From Dehalococcoidales bacterium (lineage in GTDB: Bacteria; Chloroflexota; Dehalococcoidia; Dehalococcoidales; UBA5760): a stretch of 9,134 bases of DNA. The translations under genes and the position numbers were made by a program. This document shows, piece after piece, positions 1 through 5,150 of this stretch (within the stretch, counting starts at the first letter, position 1; the number at the start of each line of letters is the position of its first letter). The notes below the pieces were generated by a model. It was not told the origin of the DNA. It was given only the letters and a program-made list of their open reading frames with translations, and made no database searches. Location of the stretch: assembly GCA_028710655.1 (NCBI GenBank), contig JAQTTS010000068.1:1-9134 (forward strand). The letters are read 5' to 3'.

Positions 1-105
1 ACTCGAACAGCACGAACCAAGACCAGAGTCGGGGTACGTAAAGTCCACACCGGCAAGCGAGGCGGGAAGTACGTGATGAAAAAAGGCAGACGGGTATACA
101 TTTAA
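1..105 (+). CDS. C-terminal fragment of small basic protein, PBCV-basic-adaptor-like
   Basis: The reading frame is open from the left edge to TAA at 103-105, so only the last 34 residues are seen and the start lies outside the window. The fragment has 13 Lys/Arg and no acidic residue. Its end contains G-K-R-G-G-K-Y followed nine residues later by V-Y-I. This matches the pattern I associate with the 'PBCV-specific basic adaptor' family (GxRGGxY...G+KVYI), a short basic module found in large-virus and phage proteins, often attached to other domains. Its role is not established; nucleic-acid or virion association is an inference from charge. The stop codon touches the ribosome binding site of the next gene, so the two are probably cotranscribed. 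I am confident that it is coding and moderately confident of the family match. Confidence 0.65.
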   Translation, partial: TRTARTKTRVGVRKVHTGKRGGKYVMKKGRRVYI

Positions 106-117
106 GGGAGGTATCGC
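104..117 (+). promoter_or_regulatory. Ribosome binding cassette, copy 1 of a duplicated leader
   Basis: AAGGGAGGTATCGC lies immediately before the ATG at 119, with GGAGG 7 nt from the start codon. The same 14 bases occur at 369-382 before the next gene, and in both cases one variable base and then ATGG follow. The match is longer than Shine-Dalgarno function requires. Confidence 0.8.
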
Positions 118-118
118 T

Positions 119-367
119 ATGGTCAAATATGCTTATACTAATCCAAAAGAGAAAAAGGGCAGGTACCAAGTCAGTCCTTCCGTGTTTGCTGTACACAAGG
201 ATGAGACAGGAGACGGGAAATACCATGAGGTTATGTGGGCAATAGACGGCAACCTGAATAATGCTCATCGACGTGGTAATGTACGAAAATTCCGTCTCTG
301 GGTCAATGCTCGCAAATTTGCTGTGAAGAAGGCAAAGGAATTGAGAACGAAGGCAGTATTTAGCTGA
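119..367 (+). CDS. Hypothetical protein, 82 aa
   Basis: I do not recognise this family. The ATG is supported by a strong GGGAGG site 7 nt upstream, directly after the stop of the preceding basic protein. The protein is soluble, with no signal peptide or membrane segment. A central part around residues 20-50 (including HEVMWAIDGNLNN) is mixed in charge and could be a small fold. The last third is strongly basic and probably helical (RKFRLWVNARKFAVKKAKEL). It sits in a run of small basic proteins under the same kind of ribosome binding site, so an accessory or nucleic-acid-binding role is plausible but inferred only from context. Confidence 0.75.
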   Translation: MVKYAYTNPKEKKGRYQVSPSVFAVHKDETGDGKYHEVMWAIDGNLNNAHRRGNVRKFRLWVNARKFAVKKAKELRTKAVFS

Positions 368-368
368 C

Positions 369-382
369 AAGGGAGGTATCGC
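369..382 (+). promoter_or_regulatory. Ribosome binding cassette, copy 2
   Basis: This is the second copy of AAGGGAGGTATCGC, identical over 14 bases to 104-117. It starts two bases after the TGA of the 82-aa gene and decides the ATG at 384 as the start of the 46-aa gene. Confidence 0.8.
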
Positions 383-383
383 A

Positions 384-524
384 ATGGCATACACTAAGAA
401 AGAACGAAGCACAGCAGCCAAGAAAGGCTGGAATGGTCGCAAGAACAGGTTCTGGGTAGTCGGCGGAGTGAAGCCGATTAACAAGGTTCCAACTGGAAAG
501 GTCGGAGTACTGATTAATAAGTAG
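384..524 (+). CDS. Small basic protein, 46 aa
   Basis: A short frame starts at ATG 384, seven bases after GGAGG, and ends at TAG 522-524. The protein begins MAYTKKERSTAAKKGWNGRK and contains 12 Lys/Arg with only one acidic residue. The second half (FWVVGGVKPINKVPTGKVGV) is hydrophobic and glycine-rich with a beta-like pattern, so it may be a tiny folded basic protein and not a purely disordered tail. No family is recognised. The strong duplicated ribosome binding site and tight spacing to both neighbours are the main evidence that it is real. Binding to DNA or RNA is a guess from charge. Confidence 0.7.
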   Translation: MAYTKKERSTAAKKGWNGRKNRFWVVGGVKPINKVPTGKVGVLINK

Positions 525-541
525 CCGGGAGGTAATCCATA

Positions 542-634
542 GTGCCAAAATCTAAAACAATAAAGAAAAAGTCGAAGTCTACTACCAAGCGAGCCAAGAC
601 AGGGAAGAAACCGCGCAACTGGCCGCTGTGGTAA
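542..634 (+). CDS. Tiny lysine-rich protein, 30 aa, GTG start; paralogue of next gene
   Basis: The frame uses GTG at 542, chosen because GGGAGGT at 527-533 lies 8 nt upstream and no ATG is available in this frame. It ends at TAA 632-634. The product has 12 Lys/Arg in 30 residues and no acidic residue, with an N-terminal K-rich arm (KTIKKKSKSTTKRAK) and an aromatic tail, NWPLW. Residues 2-19 match the next protein at 11 of 18 positions, and both end in NWP plus an aromatic residue or Leu-Trp. At DNA level 13 nt (581-593 and 712-724) and 11 nt (615-625 and 842-852) are identical. The composition is protamine-like. Nucleic-acid binding is inferred; the conserved tail suggests a docking motif. 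Confidence 0.7.
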   Translation: MPKSKTIKKKSKSTTKRAKTGKKPRNWPLW

Positions 635-672
635 GCAGATAATAAACAACGAGTGACAGACAGAGGATAAAT

Positions 673-858
673 ATGGCTAAGGTAAAGACGGCTAAGAAGA
701 GAACCAAAGCGACTACCAAGCGAGTAAAGAAACGTGCTGTCCGAGACGCATCCGGTGGAGAAGACCGCAAATCGGCGCGCAAGTTCCGTAGAGGTGGTCG
801 AGTAGAAGCCTACACTTGGGGAGAAGTCTCAGGCAAGAGTAGCAACTGGCCGTTCTAG
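673..858 (+). CDS. Lysine/arginine-rich protein, 61 aa; paralogue of preceding gene
   Basis: ATG 673 follows a weaker GAGGATAAAT site at 663-672 and the frame ends at TAG 856-858. The protein has 20 Lys/Arg and 5 acidic residues. Its N-terminal arm (KTAKKRTKATTKRVKKR) matches the 30-aa neighbour, and it ends in SSNWPF. Between arm and tail it carries about 30 extra residues with an Arg/Gly segment (ARKFRRGGR) and a short aromatic part (EAYTWGE). The simplest reading is a tandem duplication in which one copy gained or lost a middle segment while both ends were kept. It is the last gene before a terminator. A virion or nucleoid nucleic-acid-binding role is plausible; no enzyme motif is present. 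Confidence 0.75.
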   Translation: MAKVKTAKKRTKATTKRVKKRAVRDASGGEDRKSARKFRRGGRVEAYTWGEVSGKSSNWPF

Positions 859-891
859 CTATTCTACTATTTCTCATCACAGTTCTATTGC

Positions 892-918
892 AAGGCTCTC
901 ATCCACGGGAGCCTTTTT
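892..918 (+). terminator. Intrinsic (rho-independent-type) terminator
   Basis: AAGGCTCT (892-899) can pair with GGAGCCTT (908-915) as an 8-bp stem including one T-G pair, around an 8-nt loop. The run of five T at 914-918 starts in the last stem bases. It lies 33 nt after the 61-aa gene and upstream of a promoter-like sequence, so it separates the small-gene cluster from the long operon. Confidence 0.75.
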
Positions 919-940
919 CATTATCCCTTACCAATAGGTC

Positions 941-969
941 TTGACAAACAGACCCACTAGTGCTATCGT
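941..969 (+). promoter_or_regulatory. Sigma70-type promoter with extended -10
   Basis: A perfect TTGACA at 941-946 is followed by a 17-bp spacer and TATCGT at 964-969, with TGC directly before the -10 (extended -10 form). Transcription would begin near 975, about 25 nt before the zinc ribbon gene. An alternative reading is an archaeal TTAAA-type box near 975-979 giving a leaderless message at ATG 1001. The ordinary bacterial promoter fits better, but the weak ribosome binding site of the first gene leaves the question open. Confidence 0.6.
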
Positions 970-1000
970 TAATAGTTAAAGGTACAACAGCGAGACAACT

Positions 1001-1135
1001 ATGAGAAAAGAGCTATACTGTATTCGGTGCCGCCACAAATGGGTTCCGTTCGTACGGAAGCCCAAGCGGTGCCCGAAGTGCAAATCTCCCTACTGGAATA
1101 CTCCGTACACGAGAAAACGGAGGAGGAAGTTATAA
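1001..1135 (+). CDS. Small zinc ribbon protein, 44 aa
   Basis: ATG 1001 to TAA 1133-1135. Two CxxC pairs (C7/C10 in CIRC and C24/C27 in CPKC) form a rubredoxin-like or zinc ribbon knuckle pair separated by 13 residues. After the second pair comes SPYWNTP, a pattern common in small zinc ribbon proteins with RCPKCxSPYWNxP, and the protein ends in a basic tail (RKRRRK). One zinc ion would be bound by the four cysteines. Such proteins are usually nucleic-acid or protein adaptors; the specific partner is unknown. No convincing Shine-Dalgarno site precedes it. Its final codons contain AGGAGGAA, which is the ribosome binding site of the next gene, and its stop codon directly abuts the next ATG, so translation of the two is probably coupled. 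Confidence 0.8.
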   Translation: MRKELYCIRCRHKWVPFVRKPKRCPKCKSPYWNTPYTRKRRRKL

Positions 1136-4100
1136 ATGGCTGGAAAAGGTTTAGGTGAACGATACCGCCAGCAACCGAGATTGTCCCCGGCTCAAGAAGC
1201 AAAGCAGGCTGGCACAGTCAGTGGTGTTCCGGAGCTGGTTCTGTCTGGCGTAGATACTGTACCGACTATTGCGGATACAGAAGCTGTCAAATCGCCTGAG
1301 CTGCTGGAGTTTGAGTCGAAGCTATCCACACTACCGAAGGAATTGCAAGACGCGTATTCCCGTGGCGGTGCTGAGGCTTACAACGCAGCAGTCGAGCAGT
1401 ACAATGCCCGTATAGACCAGACCCAACAAGCAGCTCCCGCTACTAGTGAAGTCACTCAAATATCTCCTGAGTTGCTGTCTCGACAAAAGGAGCTACAGGA
1501 CGCTATTGACTTATCGGAAAAAGTGAAATCCGGGGAAGTTACTCTTGATGATAGCGAATTTGACATACAAGCGTACTGGGATAGCGTCGAGTATGTCCGG
1601 CAGAAACTTGCTCTTGTCAACGAGGCAATCGAAGTTGAGCGTGGCAATCTGACTGTTCAGGATAAAGAAGCCTATGACAAATATGTCACTATGGCTATTT
1701 CTCCACTTACTACGCACGATGCGTCCGGCAATATCAATGTGGATTTTGATACAGCCAAAAAACTCGGTATGTCTGACGCTGATATTGAGGAAAAGTGGGG
1801 AGTAGACTTAAATGCTCCGGCGTACAAGATACCGGACGACATTTATCAGGACTATCTCAAGAACAAAGACCGCTACAAAGATTTCAATAAGCAGGCTCCG
1901 GCTTTCTACGTCCTCACCCATGCTGGATATGTGACTGCTATACCGTTTGCTGACCCGACCAAGCAGATTACGGTCAAGACCCTTCCCGGGAAACACATTG
2001 TCTGGAAGCGTGTCAACGACATGCCGGTCATTGACAAAATAGTTACTGGTGACAGGGAGCACAGCAAAACAATTCTCAAAGCGTCCCCCGACGGCGGTTT
2101 CTATCTCGATGATGTCTATATGGCTGTCAAGATGAAGAAGCTCACTCCACAGGATGCTATCAGCCTTATTGGTGAAGATGCATGGCGAGAAGCCAGTAAG
2201 CACAATAAAGCCTTGAGCAGTCTCGGGGTCTACTCTGCCGACGGGAAGGAATACACTATCGATGCTCTGGCACAGGCTATACGGGACGGTAAAATTGAGG
2301 ATGTTCGTGCCGCTGGTTTCCTCCCGGAAGATGTTGTTGAAGCTCAGATACTGGCGAGCAATAAAGCACCAAGAACTAGAGCAGCCGACCAGCCTGTGCT
2401 CACTGAATATGCTCCTCAAGTTACAGGGATTACAACTAAAACTTCCAGTCAGCTTGAACAGCAGATGCTCAAGAAAGTTTATGACTACGAGCGCAGACAC
2501 CCGGCACAGACGGCTATCTGGGGAAAGACTGTACTCAAGTACCCGGATGGTACTTTTGGCAGGATTTACGGCACCGGATCCCCGGTAGCTGCTACTTTAA
2601 GCCCGGTAGGACTAACAGTGGTCGGAGTTGCCGCTATACTGGCTACCGCCGGAATAGCCATATCCCCGGAAATCAGAGGCAGTATTTCTCAAGCTATAAG
2701 CAATTACAAAAAGGTCTACGGCAGAGCACCCACAGCGGAGGAGCTAATAGTCAGCACAAATCTCGGCATATCCAGTTTAGCTGACGTGGCTACAGTCAGT
2801 GCCGCCGAGAAAACAGCCAATATGACTCCGCTTCCCCAGTCTCTCGTAAGTGTGGGAACTACCCTTGTCCCCCCGAGAATAGAAACACCGACGTTGACAA
2901 CTATTCCGGCTGCTATTCCAGTGATGCGTGGAACGACTTTAGTACCTCCCACGTTACCTCGCTCCGGGTCAGAAACTATACCAGCCAGAATACCGATTAG
3001 CCGAGGAACTACCCTTGTCCCTCCGAGAATAGATATCCCGACTATGATTCAAGCAGTAGCGACAGCAGGCGGAGCAGTAACTACCGACTGGGCGGCTTGG
3101 GCACAGAGAGCAGGGGTTCCGGGATGGACTATCACTCCGGGAGGGCAAAGTTCATTTGCTCCACCCACAAGACGCACATCTTCTTATACTCCCGCAAAAC
3201 CGTATACAGTAAAATCTACTGAACCGGGTGCTTTACCTTATTGGTGGAATATACGCAATACGGGCAGGTTAACAAGTTACATTCGCGGTGCAGACCTTGC
3301 GGAACTAGATAAGATTATTCTGGACGGCTATACTGCTGGCTCGATATCACAAGCCGAACTGGAGGACTACAAGATAGCCCGAGACAACTACGTAAAAGCA
3401 AAAGGTGCAGCCGAAAGTGCTATCTCCTCACAAGTTCCAGCACTTCCAGAAACAGGACTAAGCAAACAGGTCATTGCGGCTGCTGTCTTGCTCGCAGTCA
3501 CAGTTATCCTTGAAATGGGTCTGATTACAGATGACAGCCGGACAGCGGCACAGAGAGCTATTGCAACCGAACTGGATATGGACACGGACTCCAAGACTGT
3601 CACAAAGCTGACAGATATTGCCATAAGGCAGGCTGAAAGTGTGCTGTCACAGTCCGTTACGAGCACAGCCGATGCGGTCAAGGAACTTCCAGCAGAGCAG
3701 ACAGCAACCCAGCAGGCTGTAACTCCAGCGGTAGAAACACAGGCGACCACAGCTCAAGCAGTGAGTACGGCAGATGCCGCTCGTACTGCAACCAGAACTG
3801 ATGTTGCTGTCCGTCCGGTAACAAGAGAAGCCACCAGAGAAGCACCTGCGGAAGCAGTTAAAGAAGCTGTCCGGGAAGCTACTATGACTTCGATTAGCAC
3901 TCCCCCCAAGCCTCCTCCCCTGCCTTCTGGTAGTGGTGATGGTGCCGGCGATGTAGACATTCCCCCCGGTTCAGTCGCTTTCAAAAGCGGTCTATTCTGG
4001 AAGTATGTTCCTCCTCCGTGGAACCAGTCCAAACCGATAACGCTGGGGAAAGGACAAACTCCCAGAGGAGCCGACACGTCTGGCGGTAATAGTCCTTACA

Positions 4101-4699
4101 CTACAGTCCAGATGATAGGTCGGGCAAACGCCAGAGTCCCGAAGCTAATCAGCATTGATGCCGGGGTCGTGGACATCTTTATCGAGCATGGACGTGATAT
4201 CCGGTTTTCCGGAGGGGGAACTCGTACCGATGTTGGAACGAGGCTCCCCAGTACCACGCAGGGAATGTCCGTTGACGATATTGGCGGTGGTGTTTCCCGA
4301 CCGGATATGACCGATGTCTATCCAGAACACAGCGTGTCGAGAACAGCAATATCCGCCGGGGAAGTCTCCAGACCTGTTCGTGGGGTTAACCGTCCTGAGA
4401 TTGCTCAACGGACTAGAGAGTTAACAGATGGAATAGAGACCGACTCTGCTACAATAAATATTAGAAGCAGAAAAACAAAGGAACTGAAGAAAGTCAAGAA
4501 GTCTAAGGGTGAGAACGATTTTAGCGACTTGACCAGTTTAAGCGATGAGGACGTAAGCGACCTGTTCGGGGTCGGAGACCTGCTGGACACGGAACCAAGA
4601 GGAGTCAACCGAACCAGACACAGCAAGAAGGCAAAGAATCGCAAGGGTCGCAAGGAAGATGATTTCAGCGACTTGACTACGGTCGGGAGGATAAGATGA
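1136..4699 (+). CDS. Large multi-region protein with two membrane segments, 1187 aa
   Basis: No known enzyme is recognised. ATG 1136 follows AGGAGGAA at 1121-1128. In order: a hydrophilic, partly helical N-terminal half (about 1-480, no signal peptide); a hydrophobic segment around 490-510 (GLTVVGVAAILATAGIAI); three 25-residue GTTLVPP repeats from 574; a Pro/Ser-rich linker and small globular part to about 770; a second hydrophobic segment around 778-797 (VIAAAVLLAVTVILEMGLI); an Ala/Thr/Glu-rich, probably coiled or disordered stretch to about 920; a proline-rich hinge (PPKPPPLPSG); and a compact Gly/Val-rich domain around 942-1045 (GLFWKYVPPPW, IDAGVVDIFI). The charged tail has two basic-then-acidic repeats, each with DFSDLT. 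Length, repeats and lack of catalytic motifs suggest a structural or envelope-spanning protein. The stop overlaps the next ATG as ATGA. Confidence 0.85.
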   Translation: MAGKGLGERYRQQPRLSPAQEAKQAGTVSGVPELVLSGVDTVPTIADTEAVKSPELLEFESKLSTLPKELQDAYSRGGAEAYNAAVEQYNARIDQTQQAAPATSEVTQISPELLSRQKELQDAIDLSEKVKSGEVTLDDSEFDIQAYWDSVEYVRQKLALVNEAIEVERGNLTVQDKEAYDKYVTMAISPLTTHDASGNINVDFDTAKKLGMSDADIEEKWGVDLNAPAYKIPDDIYQDYLKNKDRYKDFNKQAPAFYVLTHAGYVTAIPFADPTKQITVKTLPGKHIVWKRVNDMPVIDKIVTGDREHSKTILKASPDGGFYLDDVYMAVKMKKLTPQDAISLIGEDAWREASKHNKALSSLGVYSADGKEYTIDALAQAIRDGKIEDVRAAGFLPEDVVEAQILASNKAPRTRAADQPVLTEYAPQVTGITTKTSSQLEQQMLKKVYDYERRHPAQTAIWGKTVLKYPDGTFGRIYGTGSPVAATLSPVGLTVVGVAAILATAGIAISPEIRGSISQAISNYKKVYGRAPTAEELIVSTNLGISSLADVATVSAAEKTANMTPLPQSLVSVGTTLVPPRIETPTLTTIPAAIPVMRGTTLVPPTLPRSGSETIPARIPISRGTTLVPPRIDIPTMIQAVATAGGAVTTDWAAWAQRAGVPGWTITPGGQSSFAPPTRRTSSYTPAKPYTVKSTEPGALPYWWNIRNTGRLTSYIRGADLAELDKIILDGYTAGSISQAELEDYKIARDNYVKAKGAAESAISSQVPALPETGLSKQVIAAAVLLAVTVILEMGLITDDSRTAAQRAIATELDMDTDSKTVTKLTDIAIRQAESVLSQSVTSTADAVKELPAEQTATQQAVTPAVETQATTAQAVSTADAARTATRTDVAVRPVTREATREAPAEAVKEAVREATMTSISTPPKPPPLPSGSGDGAGDVDIPPGSVAFKSGLFWKYVPPPWNQSKPITLGKGQTPRGADTSGGNSPYTTVQMIGRANARVPKLISIDAGVVDIFIEHGRDIRFSGGGTRTDVGTRLPSTTQGMSVDDIGGGVSRPDMTDVYPEHSVSRTAISAGEVSRPVRGVNRPEIAQRTRELTDGIETDSATINIRSRKTKELKKVKKSKGENDFSDLTSLSDEDVSDLFGVGDLLDTEPRGVNRTRHSKKAKNRKGRKEDDFSDLTTVGRIR
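2855..3046 (+). repeat. In-frame tandem repeat, 75 nt / 25 residues
   Basis: GTTLVPP begins at codons 2855, 2930 and 3005 (residues 574, 599 and 624), a spacing of exactly 25 residues each time. Copies 1 and 2 also share (T/E)TIPA-IP near their ends, and copy 3 decays after RIDIPTM. At DNA level copies 1 and 3 agree at 28 of the first 29 bases, while copy 2 is more diverged. This points to a recent duplication or gene conversion between the outer copies. Confidence 0.85.
4469..4684 (+). repeat. C-terminal basic-acidic repeat with SDL motif (2 copies)
   Basis: The tail of the 1187-aa protein has two units: a Lys/Arg-rich run (KELKKVKKSKG and KKAKNRKGRK) followed by DFSDLT. The DFSDLT parts start at residues 1128 and 1176. 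The first continues as a full SDLTSLSDEDV; the second is cut short by the end of the protein. Related motifs occur in the next gene. Confidence 0.7.
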
Positions 4700-5133
4700 C
4701 ATATAATGAAGAGCTAGAACCAATGCCCGAGGACGATACCAACGAGATAACTGGACTGGAACCTGCTCCCGTAGCGCCCAACCAGTCCGGCTGGGGCTGG
4801 GTCGGTTCTCCAGACCATCCCAAAGCGCAAGAACATTCAGACGGCATCTCCGACCTGTTCACTGTCGATGATGAAGACATCGGAGCCGGTTCAGACGTTG
4901 ACGACCTCATAGAAGTAGATATTGAGCGAGACATAATCGATGCTAACGAGGAGACAGGCGACCTCTCCGACTTGGTAGACGTGACCGAGGAAGATATAAT
5001 GGGAAATGAGCTAGGTCAGTCTCCGCTTGACTATAAGCCCCCGGCACAGCAACGTATCCAGTCCAATCAGCCCAGATACCGGCTTACTCCGAGACGTACT
5101 GCACCCCCAACCAGCATGAGGGGAATAGGATAA
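4696..5133 (+). CDS. Acidic protein with repeated SDL motifs, 145 aa
   Basis: The family is not recognised. The ATG overlaps the stop of the preceding gene (ATGA) and has GGGAGG at 4685-4690, so it is probably translationally coupled. About 34 of 145 residues are Asp/Glu, concentrated before residue 115. The last 30 residues are basic and Pro/Arg-rich (QPRYRLTPRRTAPP), with little sign of a globular fold. Two full motifs, SDLFTVDDEDI (from residue 52) and SDLVDVTEEDI (from residue 91), match SDLTSLSDEDV at the end of the 1187-aa protein. A looser copy, DDLIEVDIERD, starts near residue 69. The shared motif suggests that both proteins bind one common partner, or that the motif was copied between neighbours. 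An assembly adaptor or scaffold is possible; this is inference. Confidence 0.8.
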   Translation: MTYNEELEPMPEDDTNEITGLEPAPVAPNQSGWGWVGSPDHPKAQEHSDGISDLFTVDDEDIGAGSDVDDLIEVDIERDIIDANEETGDLSDLVDVTEEDIMGNELGQSPLDYKPPAQQRIQSNQPRYRLTPRRTAPPTSMRGIG

Positions 5134-5150
5134 CCGGGAGATGTTAGATT

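Noticed and set aside
1808..2500. 230-residue open frame on the minus strand
   Set aside because: It lies wholly within the 1187-aa gene, has no ribosome binding site or promoter of its own, and its composition looks like the complement of a coding strand.
2262..2588. 108-residue + strand frame inside the large gene
   Set aside because: It overlaps the 1187-aa frame completely, lacks a ribosome binding site, and its protein shows no domain or coherent pattern.
2855..3046. Possible CRISPR-like array from the regularly spaced repeats
   Set aside because: Only three units with a diverged middle copy, all in frame within a protein, spaced by whole codons. This is a protein repeat.
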